NCBI GenBank assembly: GCA_036874045.1
Contig: CM072343.1
Span: 15,458,001 to 15,522,000 of the forward strand
DNA: 64,000 bases
From: Cymodocea nodosa
Taxonomy: Eukaryota > Streptophyta > Magnoliopsida > Alismatales > Cymodoceaceae
Direction of reading: 5' to 3'
The notes under the pieces were generated by a model. That model saw only the letters and a program-made list of their open reading frames with translations, searched no databases and had not been told where the DNA came from. The position numbers were made by a program, and so were the translations under genes. Below are positions 35,512 to 46,026 of the stretch, one piece after another (positions within the stretch are counted from its first letter, which is position 1; each line of letters starts with the position of its first letter).

Positions 35512-37344
35512 TGTTCATGTTTTCCCAGCACTACACTAGAAAAACTTGGATTTGTTACTTCTATTTTTACTTAGTTAATTTATCTTTATGCCTATTCTTT
35601 CTTTTAGAAGTAAACAAACAACCTTTAATACAATTTAGATATTAATTCCAATTTGTACTTTAACTGCAAGTGCACAGTGTCTATTGTATCAGTGTGCAAG
35701 TACAGGTCGATCCCACAGGGAAACTTAAGAAATGTTTGATTGTGAACAATTCAAATTTATATTCAATAAGCACTCCGTTGAGTTACAGTTAACTCAACGG
35801 ACTAAGTTCGTTGAGTTATGGATAACTCAACGGACTATCCTCGTGGACTTAAGTTAACTCCACGATCCTGTCTCTTCTTTATAATACTGCTAATTACAGA
35901 GGAATTCGGCCAACCATTGGGCGATTCCACAGATTGTAAATAACATCAATTAAGCTTTTTTTAATGCTAGTTAACATTGGATTTATCATTATACAATACT
36001 AACATTCAGATGATTCAAACAGTAACCATTAAAATCTTTAAGTTGTTTTGTACGAACCAATTTCAGTAAACTGTAAAATTAAAACTAACATAAAACAATC
36101 ATAAAATTGATACAGATAACATTAATCACGATACAACACCAACAATACAACACTCAAATACAACATACAAACAAAGATAAATTGTTTTTGGTATTTTTGT
36201 TTTGATGTGATGGGCAAAAGGTGAAATGTAAAGTAATTTCACTTGACAGTAAATACTTCTGACACTACTTGCAACGCGATTACACCATTGAAAATTGAAC
36301 CACTTACAATTCTGTCTCCTCTCCCTATAGAATCGCGAGTCCAAAATTGCAAGATGATCTCCTCTTCAGCATACAGGCATCAACCCGAAGCCAAGGCTAA
36401 AAGCTTTACGATCTCCTGAAATATGAGTCGGCGCTTGGTGAAAGTGTCTTCCCTTCCTGCAACGCGATCACTCCTCATAGTGGTTGTCAGGCATTGTGTT
36501 TGGCTCGGAATCGACCCGACATCAGGCAAGTATCCTCACAGACCTCCAATGATTGGTGATTATGGTGGTGATACGATGGTTGGTGTGATACTTCGGAGAA
36601 TCGCCGATACTGTGGTGCTCCTCCTCTGTATACACTGGTCGTCCATCGATCACACCCTTTCTTTTTTTTCTTCTTTTCTTTTATATTTCTTCAGTGGTAA
36701 CTACTTCTGCTTGAATGGTCGGTTGGATTTCCTTCCTTCAGATCAACGACGATGATTTCTTTCTCCCTACGCGATTGAATTCCTGCGTGATACGTGCAAA
36801 CGTGGTTTTTCCTTCCAACTGTCTGTTCCTACAACTGCTATAGTGGCATATTAGAAAATATATAGTCCCTGGAGTTACAGATAACTCAACGGACTTCCTT
36901 CGTTGATTTAACTATAAAACACGTGCAAAAATAACAACTTAAGTTTATAACGCTAACCTAACGCGTTGCCTTAGTGTATTTTCATGTAACTCAACGTGTG
37001 CAGTTATACTAACTTTACAAGTTATAACGTAAGTAAATCTACCAGCTCTCAACACGTGTCAGCAGTAGTTTAAACATAAAATAACATTCCCGAGAGTTAC
37101 AGGTATAACTATCTGATGCTCAGATGCATTTTCGGATACTTAAGAATTTCACAACCTGCAATTTACCGATAGTTCATAAATGTACTAAATTAACATTAAT
37201 TCCCCAAAATTAAGCAGATTCTTCAATTAAAGCATATAACAGTGCAATTATAACATAATGGCTTAATTCTCATATGATAAGCTAAATATTATGTAATTAA
37301 CCATCATTTAACTGTTAATAATATGCACTTTTTCATTTTAAACA
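35512..37344 (-). repeat. G2 5' LTR (1833 bp)
   Basis: In element sense it runs from TGTTTAAAATG (37344) to the CA at 35513-35512 before the primer site. The palindrome group lies at about 35772-35875, before the transcription start region. The U3 part (about 36900-37100) resembles Sirevirus U3 sequence, sharing ATAACGCTAACCTAACG and AACTCAACGTGT. A long antisense frame covers 36423-36755. Confidence 0.92.
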
Positions 37345-37349
37345 ACACA

Positions 37350-38339
37350 CGTCCAAGGTGTGTTGCTAGAGATCGTCCTAGGAGGGATGTTCACCCTCCA
37401 CAAAGGTATGGTTACAACAATATGGTTGCATTTTCCCTACAAGTAGCTAGTGAGGTGGAGGATGCTTATCCACCTAGTTTTGATGATGTCATTAGCGGAT
37501 CAGGAGTCATACATTGGATGGGAGCTATGCAAGAAAAACTACAGTCTTTGCATAAGAATAAGACTTGGGAGTTGGTAAAATGTTCCAAGAACAAGAATGT
37601 TGTTGGTTGCAAATGTGTGTTTAAAAGGAAATTAGGAACACAAGGCAATCATGGAATTCAGTACAAGGCAAGATTAGTAGTAAAATGTTTTTCACAGAAG
37701 GAGGGTGTGGACTTCAATGAAGTCTTTGCACTAATAGTTAGACACACATCCATTCGAGTCCTTTTGGAAATTGTTGCAGTAAAAGATTTAGAACTTGAGT
37801 AATTAGATGTGAAAATAGCTTTCTTGTATGGTGATTTAGATGAGGACTTTTAGATGGAACATCCAACAGGTTTTTCAGAAAGAGGTAAATCAGACCTCGT
37901 TTGTAAGTTATAGAAATTTTTGTATGGGCTGAAACAATCTCCCAAGCAGTGGTATAAAAGATTTGATTCTTTTATCACAGATGTTGGTTTTGTTCGTAGC
38001 AGTTTTGATTCATGTGTCTAAATTAAACAAATTAAAGATAAATTTGTTTATTTGCTCTTGTATGTGGATGACATCTTAATTGCAGCCAAAGATGTCAATG
38101 AGATACAGGTTTTGAAAGACACATTGAAATCTGAATTTGCAATAAAGGATTTAGGACTGGTAGGTAAAATCCTTGGGATGGAGATTTATCGTGATAGGAA
38201 CATTGAAAGGTTATTTCTTCATCGGCACAGTTATGTTCTGAAAATTTTGAGCAGGTTTGGCATGGCTTCAAGCAAGTCCATCAGAATGCCCTATGATAGG
38301 AACCTGCGATTATTAGTTGCTATGACACCTCAAACGTAG
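37350..38339 (+). pseudogene. C1 reverse transcriptase
   Basis: After G2 the C1 frame resumes with RPRCVARDRPRRD. RT motifs follow: WELVKCSKNKNVVGCKCVFK, ARLVVKCFSQKEGVDFNEVF, a GLKQSPKQWYKRF block near 37930, and YVDDILIAAKD at about 38060. It closes with IKDLGLVGKILGMEI. Stops occur near 37799, 37850, 37912 and 38020 and at 38337-38339. The family enzyme copies the element RNA in particles; this copy is inactive. Confidence 0.9.
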
Positions 38340-39037
38340 TTAGAGAATGAGTACATGAAGAAAGTCCCATATTCACAGGTAGTTGGCAGTCTCATGTATG
38401 CCATGGTTTTACTCGTCTAGATCTTGCTTACCCTCTTAGTGTTGTAAGTAGGTTTATGTCAAATCCAGGGAAGAGTCATTGGCAAACCGTGAAGAGGATC
38501 TTTAGGTACTTAAAGGGCACGTCTGATGTAGGATTGATTTATGGAGTTAAGCATAACTGTAGTATGGTTGGATATTCTGATTCAAATTTTGCAGGTGATG
38601 TTGATCAACGTCGGTCCTTAACAAGATATGTCTTCACATTGGCAGATTTCATTGTCTGTTGGAAATCTACTCTATAACCTACAGTTTCGTTATCCACCAT
38701 AGAGGTTGAGTATATGGTGATGACAGAAGCTACAAAAGAAGGTATTTGGGTGAAGGTATTACTTGGAAACTTTGGTCTACGATATGATAAGGCAGAAATT
38801 TTTTGTGATAGTCATAGTGACATTAGCTTAACAAAAGACAATGTGTTTCATGACAGGACAAAGCACATTGATGTTCGTTATCACTTTTTTAGAATTGAAG
38901 ATCATATGAAGATTTTGAAGATCAACACACATGACAATCCAATCGATATGTTTACGAAAGGCATTCTTGAAAGCAAATTTAAGCATTGTTTAGACTTAAT
39001 GTGTTTACTTATAGTTGACCCTTCAGGTCTGTTGTGA
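38340..39037 (+). pseudogene. C1 RNase H
   Basis: It shows VPYSQVVGSLMYAM, a frameshift near 38405, then RIFRYLKGTSDVGLIYG, the Asp-bearing YSDSNFAGD, IEVEYMVMTEATKEG, and the end block KHIDVRYHFFR...NPIDMFTKGI. These are the standard copia RNase H landmarks in order. A stop near 38676 interrupts it, and the natural end is at 39037 just before the PPT. Confidence 0.88.
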
Positions 39038-39087
39038 TGGAGTATTGTTATTGTTGTTTGATTCTAGGTGAAGTTTGTAAATTCAAA

Positions 39088-39370
39088 ACAATGTGGAGAT
39101 TATTATTATGTGTATTGAATTAATTAGTTACACATAAGGGTATTTTTGTCTTTAGCCACTTGAAGTATACAGATGTTATAAATAGGACTTTAACGTGTGA
39201 TTTGAAGTACAATGAATCTTGTATCTCATTTGTGATCAAATATAAAAGAATCAATCAGATAAGCTCTATCCGTGAACTTAACTAATTGAATAACCACGTT
39301 ATTCCTCTTTTGTATTCCTTTTTCTCCGCGTGTCTAAGTTTCTTATTTTTCGCACTTTCTTCGCATAACA
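39088..39370 (+). repeat. C1 polypurine tract and 3' LTR
   Basis: ACAATGTGGAGAT at 39089-39100 is the typical Tork-type PPT. The LTR probably runs from about 39109 (TGTGTATTGAATT) to 39370 (ATAACA), some 260 bp, with a TATAAATA box at 39177-39184. LecRK coding sequence starts immediately after it, so C1 appears to have inserted into a lectin-domain exon. The matching 5' LTR is absent from the window. Confidence 0.7.
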
Positions 39371-40443
39371 TCGACGGTTTATTCTCTCACCTCCATCGCT
39401 TCCCACCCCACCGGTTATCATGTGGACGGAGATGACTCCAGCTATTCACGCTTCGTGTCCCTCAAGTTGAACGACGGAACCAATTACCAGGCATGGGTGG
39501 ACTACTCCGACGCGAGGCTTAACGTCACCATGGCCATCGCCGGGTCTCCGAAACCCAGTTGGCCGCTCATCTCCGTGAATCGGGACTTGACATCGGTGTT
39601 CAAGGACGAGATGTACGTCGCATTCAGCGCCTCCACAGGAGGATTGGTGGAGGACCATTGGATTCTGGGTTGGAGTTTTAGCAACACCAATTCGTCTCTG
39701 AGCAAAGAGCTCATCACTTCCGGGCTTCCGAATTTCGTCACTAAAGAAGAAGGCTCTGGACTGAAAACGCTGGTCGTCGCTTCTATTTCGTCGGCTTTGG
39801 CTATTTTTCTCATAATTCTTGGTGTTCTAGTGCACTTTCGTTTCCAAGTTCGACGTCGGAGGAGGAAAGCCGAGGTGGGCCGGGATGAATTAGGCGAGGC
39901 GGAGGACTGGGAGCTGGAGTACTGGCCGCATCGGATTGCATACAGGGAGCTTCTGTCAGTCACAAAGGAGTTCTCCGATGACAACATCATCGGTTGCGGC
40001 GGAAACGGTAAGGTGTACAGAGGTATTCTCACCGGTGTAGCGGTTGGGGTGAAGCTTTTCTTCTGCAACACCGAAGAAGAAGCAAGGGGATTTCTGGCGG
40101 AGGTTTCGAGTCCCGGGAGATTGAAGCACCGTAACCTCGTAGGGCTCAAGGGCTGGTGTAGAGGGCAAGGCGGCGAACTCATTCTTGTCTACGAGTACAT
40201 GGAGAACGGTAGCCTCGACAAAAGGATCTTCTCCGACGGGACGGACAACAACCATCTTCCGCCTTTGAACTGGAAATCGAGGATGAGTACTCTCAAGGAC
40301 GTGGCCCCCGGCGTGCTCTACTTGCACGAGGGGTGGGAGTCGAAGGTGATCCACAGGGACATCAAATCGAGCCAACGTGATGTTGGACGGAGATATGGTC
40401 GGACGGCTAGGGGGACTTCGGACTGGCGAGGATTCATCCGCAT
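39371..40443 (+). pseudogene. L-type lectin receptor kinase pseudogene (truncated at both ends)
   Basis: The frame enters in the second half of a legume-lectin domain (SIASHPTGYH, then FVSLKLNDGTNYQAWVDY, DEMYVAFSASTG, HWILGWSFSN). A membrane span (about residues 115-139 from 39422, SISSALAIFLIILGVLV) and a juxtamembrane basic stretch follow, then the kinase domain: glycine loop GCGGNGKVYRG, Lys211 in VGVKLF, and HRDIKSS at 311-317. Extra bases near 40372 and 40411 shift the frame twice, and homology stops near 40441 after the DFGLAR-equivalent. The EDWELEYWPHRI phrase resembles LecRK clade VII-type proteins. The 5' half is missing, cut off by C1. LecRKs act at the plasma membrane in immunity and development. 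Confidence 0.9.
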
Positions 40444-41976
40444 GATAACATATCCTTTTAATGTTTCTATTCATGTTGATAGAATATCTGTTGATCGATC
40501 TCAACAAGGTTGACAGAAAGATTAAAAGGCTATTTTCTGAGGATCTTTATAAATATTCTTAACATATCTCCAGATTTATTATAATACATCGGATGCTTCT
40601 AACTTCCTAAGAGCGAGAGATTTTAATGCATGGTGCAATTCTATTCACTTATTTATGTGGGTTGATAACAGAGATTTGAATGGGTCGTGCCATGTTGATT
40701 CGGCAGGATTTGACACTATTCGTATTAAATTGTGCATCTCTAGAGGGATGAGGTTAAGTATGACTCAACTTACGATTTAATTGTGTCATGTGGATTAACG
40801 ATATAGTTTGATTGTGTCGGGTTATGTTACGTTTTTTAATATATCATCAGTTATCGAATCGTCAAACTAATAAAATTTAAAATTTTACGTGCTACTTTTT
40901 TGAAATAGTATATCAATTTCGATATCATCGTTAATGATTTCACAGATGCGGATAGATTTAAGCTACCACGAAAATGTAACCATAATTGAATTAATTACCT
41001 CAGTATTTTTTTTTATTAAAAAAACCTGCTAAAAATGGGAAGGTTCCTGCGTTGGTTCCACAACTACGTTGGCAATTGGATACCCATGGGATCGGATTAA
41101 TTGAGAAAAAGAAAAAAACGACTACGTTCCAATTTTGACTTTCATGCACGTACGTACCCAATACCTCGTCGACCGTTCACTTTCGATGCGAAGTCTGCAG
41201 TTATTATATTCCAAGTCATCGGCTTGACTTTACTGCGAATAACGATTAATTTGCATGCTCTTTCGTTGATGAAATAATATCCATTCGTCATTTTCTCTGG
41301 AAGATCATTCACTACCAACCGAAACAACTCATCTTGCGTTATCAAACTTACCGGTTGAAAGTAAACAACAAAGACTAAGGTCAAACGGAAACGCGTCTTT
41401 CGCCAATCTCTTCTCCATCAAGCGTTCAAGCCCAAGCGAAATGCTTTTCTAATTTCCACCAACTAATGTCAAAGGTTAATTTATTGGGTGACGACTTCAT
41501 CTCGCACGTATATATTTAGAGAATATTAAAGAAACAAGGGTAATTATGTCAAATAATAGAAAAAAAAAAGTCACGTATCGCAAGTTCTTAATATAATTTC
41601 TCGTAAATCATTCAGCATATGAAGACGACGTTGTTATATGCGTCAATATTAATACTTTTTCATATATATATATAATTAATTAATTAAAAATTAAATATCA
41701 TATATTAATTTAAAATTTGGATATATGATCTAAAATTTGCGAATATCACCGAAATTACGTTTTCGACTTCATTCTATTATTATGTACATTTGGATCGGAA
41801 AAGGTTGGACAACTTTGAGATAATTAATGTGGTAAATAATTTATAAATATCAATTATGAGATAATGAATGTAGTAGATAAAGATGTTAAAAATTATTGAA
41901 GGTAGTAGGAGGGAAGATCATAACTAAAAGAATAATTAAAGAAAAACAAAAAAAAAAAATTTTTTTTTCAAAATTT
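40444..41976. other. Unique intergenic DNA downstream of the LecRK pseudogene
   Basis: No gene is supported. An 80-codon minus-strand frame at 41142-41384 has no recognisable domain. Bases 41570-41660 recur at 886-974. Bases about 41815-41975 resemble 62915-63075 beyond C2, sharing ATAAAGATGTTAAAAATTATT, so the two sides of C2 are related by duplication. The C2 target site ATAAT lies at 41977-41981. Confidence 0.6.
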
Positions 41977-41981
41977 ATAAT

Positions 41982-43514
41982 TGTAGTATCGTATGGCAAG
42001 AGGGTGTGAATTGTGTTTTTCAATATTTTCAAATATAATTAAAACTTTAAAACTCAAAAACAAGTCAATACATTGTTTTCATAAAATCTTTTTTATTCAA
42101 GGTTTCAATTACAATATACAATTCAATTCTCCTCAGAAATTGTAGATGCAATTATATCTCGATATTATGTTTCATTTATACAATTTCATAACTACAAACA
42201 TAGAAAATTAATTTGCAGAATTTAAAATATTTCTCCCTGTTTGAGATCTTTCTTCTTCTTCTTCTTTCTTTTTCAGCAATTCTTCAATAACAAATATCTC
42301 ATCTTTTTATGCTTCATTGAATTTGCTTTTTTCTGATACTTCAAATCTTCAGTGACGTATATAATACCTTTTTCTACTTCACTGAATTTTCTTCCACCTG
42401 AGAGCTTTTCCTGAAGAGGTGTTTCTAATCCCTGAAAAGATTTTCCTTTAGGTGTGTAGGGATAGTTTGATCCTTGAAAAGATTTTTTATTTTGTGTGCA
42501 AGGATAGTTTGATCAACGAGAATTCTATGCCTTTTATACTGTATCTTCATTTCATGCATATCCTCCACGTTTAATCACTACCAGTTTTCCACTTCTTCAC
42601 GTCTTTGCCTTTTCCTTCATCGAAACACACACGTTCTGACCCACGTTTATATTTCGAATTTTTTTTAATCATCAGTCTTGGATCTCTGAAAAATTTCCTG
42701 CAAAATAAACTTTCTCATCCAAAATTTTTCATCAATGTAATAAGTAGTTGTTACTTTAATGTTAACTAAACGAGTAACATAAGTAGATATTAACATAATG
42801 TTTCTAACTTAACGAGTTTTTCATGTGTCATTTCACATGACAAGTACTGTAGCTAACTCAATGAACTAAGTCCGTGGTGTTACGCTAACTCAATGAGTCA
42901 TCTTCGTTGTATTACGATAACTCAACGAACCAGTAATAAACAAATGTTTTTATAATAAGAATTTTACCACGTGCAAAAATAATAACTTAAGTTTTATAAC
43001 GCTAACCTAACGTGTTGCCTTAGTGTTCAATATAGCAACTCAACGTGTTTAGTTATGTTAACTTAACGAGTTAAACATGTGCACCTCACGTGATACAATA
43101 TAACATTCGTAACTTATAATTTCACCACGTGTACAACACTAACTTAACGAGTTCGTCTCTTCTTTTACTCACTAACTTAACGAGTTCTCACATGATCTCT
43201 ATACAAATAACACTCTAACTTAACGAGTTGTCTAAACGTGCACTATTCATGATACAGAAGATATAACTTTAAAACATATCATGTTTTTCAATAAAAACAC
43301 ACGTTAACTTAACATTTAGTTAAATGAGAAATTAATGCAATGAAACGACTAGTTATTTAACAGTATAATTTCAGATCCAATACAAACAAATATTTATATT
43401 AGTAAACTTTTTCTGTATTAATTGATGATTTTAATTTCTTTTCACAAGCAATAGTAATTGAGCAAATATGATTATTTTCATTCAGCACACATCATCAAAA
43501 CAAAATACTCAACA
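41982..43514 (-). repeat. C2 3' LTR (1533 bp)
   Basis: On the plus strand it runs TGTAGTATC to CTCAACA; in element sense it starts TGTTGAGTATTTTG. A strong TATAAAAG box lies on the minus strand at 42531-42538. U3 (about 42770-43350) holds repeated AACTCGTTAAGTTA and AACTCAACG units. It lacks about 50 bp found in the 5' LTR near 62469-62515. Confidence 0.93.
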
Positions 43515-43830
43515 ATCTCCCCCTTATTGATGATGACAAAACCATATTAAATCAATTATAAAATATGTTTAACTCAACAAAGCACCTTCGTTGGGTTAAC
43601 TTTTCATTCAACAAACAAGTTTGTTGACTTAAGTTCACTTAAGCTTATTTCTATTATTTGTGTAAATTTCACCTCTCAAAACTAAAACTTTCAGATGTCA
43701 ATAATTATATAAGTATCAGTTTTCTAATTATCTTCTATCAGATTACAATAACCATTTAAATATCATCTCTCTTTATAATATATGCAATTAAGATCATAAT
43801 CATCTTTTTATAACATTTCTCCCCCTTTTT
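43515..43830 (-). promoter_or_regulatory. C2 polypurine tracts
   Basis: AATAAGGGGGAGAT (43515-43528) abuts the 3' LTR, and a second tract AAAAAGGGGGAGA lies at 43819-43831, some 300 bp upstream in element sense. Repeated PPTs upstream of the 3' LTR are a known trait of Sireviruses. Sequence between them is AT-rich and non-coding. Confidence 0.75.
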
Positions 43831-44012
43831 GTCATTAATCAAAAAGATAATTACAGAGAATATATATATAGTAAGAGATATAATGACAACAACTATTTCT
43901 GTAAACAATAATAAGAATAGAATACATTTATAGAAACAAATGTATTGTTTAATGAATTAAACAAGGAATACAAACATTACATTTTGTATTCAGAAACAAA
44001 CAAAAACAGTTA

Positions 44013-46026
44013 TCAACCCCTCCTAAGTATATCACTTATAGCATTACATATTTTATCTCCTAGATGCCTAATATCATTTCTAATGTCGTTAAGCACTGCA
44101 TCTAAGTCAGGAGGTAGCTGGGTTTGATGTTTTGCTTGAACTGAATAACTTTGTTGTTGTTCTTGTATATGGTTTGTATAATTAGGTTGTTGTTGTTGTC
44201 ATTGAGGTTTATGCATGTCCTGGAATCGTTGCAAATCTTTTACACTAAATGCTTTCATGCCTTTAGTTTCAGAGTGCCAGTAAGATAAATTCAATTGGCT
44301 TGCAAGGATTCTACATACAGCATCACCATAAAATAACTTTGAACTCATATGCTGTAGTTGAGAAATAAAAACATCAAACCAATTGATTTAAATTCTATTC
44401 AACAGGCCAAAAGTTGCATATAAACAGATTCTGCTGACTTCCAAATTGTGTCCAACTCTCTGAAATAAATTTGCATACAATATATTTGTAATGAACATTG
44501 CCTTTGTATTCAGATTTTTCATTAATCTCATTTTAGAATATACATTTGGAATTTTTGATAAAGACTGAATGTTCCATTCTAGTTGTCTAATCATGTCAAA
44601 TCTGTTTGTAACAACAACACCTTCATTCTTTAATCCCAAAACTTCAAAAATTAACTCAGGAGACAATATAAACTCCTGTTGATTAATTTAAGTTTTCAGA
44701 AAATTTCCATTCTTGACCAGATTGCTATAAAAAGCTGCAATAAGCTTTGTGTATTATTTCCATTTCGTTCCAACTGGCAAGAATTGAATGAGTCCTTGAT
44801 ACTTAAATAGATCTCTTATTTCCATCAAATTTTTGAATTTTATTAGACGAGCATGCAGAATCTGACATGTAATCAAATTATTGTATTTCTGCAATGCTTC
44901 TTCAGATCTAAAATGAATTGAAGTACCTTGAATTTGTAATACTGTACACAAAGAAGGTGATACCTGAAGCGGTGATTCTAAATTTATTTCATCTTTAGGA
45001 ACCTCTTCTTCAAAATGAATGTCATGTTGTTCCTTTGTGAAAATATTTTCTTGAAGATGCGTATGTAAGCTTGATTCTTCAACTTCAATAGTGTAAGGAA
45101 CATTGTCAATATGCTCAACATTCATCTATTTAGTCTCTATAGAATTATCAGAGTTCAATTTTTCCACAAATTCTACAGCCGGTGTATCTATCTGTAATTG
45201 TTCATTTTGTTCAATAGATATTTCCATTAAGACATGCTATGAATTCTCAGACTCTACTTCTATAGATTCTGAAGAAGGCTGGTTAACTTTTATCTCTTCT
45301 GAAGTCTTAACATTTTCAATATCTACTACTCTAGATAATTCAGCTTGTGAACTAATTACTACCTCAACATTGTCAATTATATCTGTAATAACTTGTTCAA
45401 TGTTAGGTGCCTGATGCTCTAATTTGTCAAAATCTGTATCATCAAGACTTGTACTAATAGAAAAACTTGAGCTCATATTTAACTTGAATTTCTTCTCAAG
45501 TTTTCTAGCAAGAGAAAATAGAGTCTCATTGTCTTCATCAGTTTCAGTGTACTCAGAACTGATGAGTTTATCAGATGCACTATAAGGTACAATGTCTAGA
45601 CATACATTGTCCTTTGGAAATACATTTTCATCTGATTTTCCTTTTTCAACAGACTTTGTTTCCTTAGACATAATTTTTCTGACTTTCCTTCTACTATAAC
45701 ATTTCTGTTTCTCCTCTTCAAGTATTGCTGTTTTCTTTTCAAATTACTCCATAAAAGTTTTCTGCTTTAGTTCTTCTAAGGCACTTTCTATTGCTATAGC
45801 CTTTCGAAGACCTTCAACTTTTCTATGATCTACAGCAATATTTGATTCTACTTGTTTTGAATATAAAGGGGTAGGGATAGCTGATTCATGTTCTTCCTCA
45901 AATGGTTGTAGTCATGTACCACTAATAGGAGTTTGAGGAATTCTAGTTGATGAACCTACACCTTTTTCCAAATATTTTGCAGACTACTCCAAAAATGCAA
46001 TGTTAGCACATTTCATTCTATATTCT
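44013..46026 (-). pseudogene. C2 env-position ORF, C-terminal part (split by G3)
   Basis: This continues the ORF that begins at 55253. It is acidic and Ser/Glu-rich first (SSFSISTSLDDTDFDKLE, VVISSQAELSRVVDIENVKT). A folded-looking region follows: QGTSIHFRSEEALQKYNNLI, LIAAFYSNLVKNG, LSPELIFEVLGLKNEGV. The latter motifs resemble the 'putative plant transposon protein' ORF common in plant LTR elements (PF20167-like). A Gln-rich tail ends at a stop at 44013-44015. At least seven stops interrupt it. I see no signal peptide or clear membrane span, so an Env function is unproven. Confidence 0.7.

Larger units (their letters stand above)
23450..37344 (-). mobile_element. Athila-like element G2, most complete copy
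   Basis: A 13.9-kb element with two long LTRs (35512-37344 and 23450-25305), tRNA-Asp primer site, PPT and the 5-bp duplication ACACA. Reading on the minus strand: zinc knuckle, protease, RT, RNase H, integrase, spacer, gag, F-box ORF, 3' non-coding region. This is the family's best template because pol is nearly uninterrupted (one stop in 3.1 kb from RT through integrase). The gag-after-pol order agrees with G1. Confidence 0.94.
2326..39370 (+). mobile_element. Ty1/copia element C1 (Tork-like), split by G1 and G2
   Basis: Gag, protease, integrase, RT and RNase H occur in the Ty1/copia order, in four blocks: 2887-4833, 23142-23449, 37350-39037 and a 3' LTR. Removing G1 and G2 with one copy of each target duplication restores an uninterrupted reading frame at both joints, so C1 is older than both. 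The motif style (YVDDILIAAKD in RT, PQQNGVAE in integrase) suggests the Tork/TAR side of copia. No 5' LTR matching the 3' LTR is found upstream of gag, so the 5' end has been lost and position 2326 is only where G0 homology ends. Many stop codons are present. Confidence 0.85.

Noticed and set aside
39446-40507. Long minus-strand frames opposite the LecRK pseudogene
   Set aside because: They are mirror images of GC-rich kinase and lectin codons, with no domain of their own.
41142-41384. 80-codon minus-strand ORF in the LecRK intergenic DNA
   Set aside because: No recognisable motif, no homologue elsewhere in the window, and length within chance expectation.
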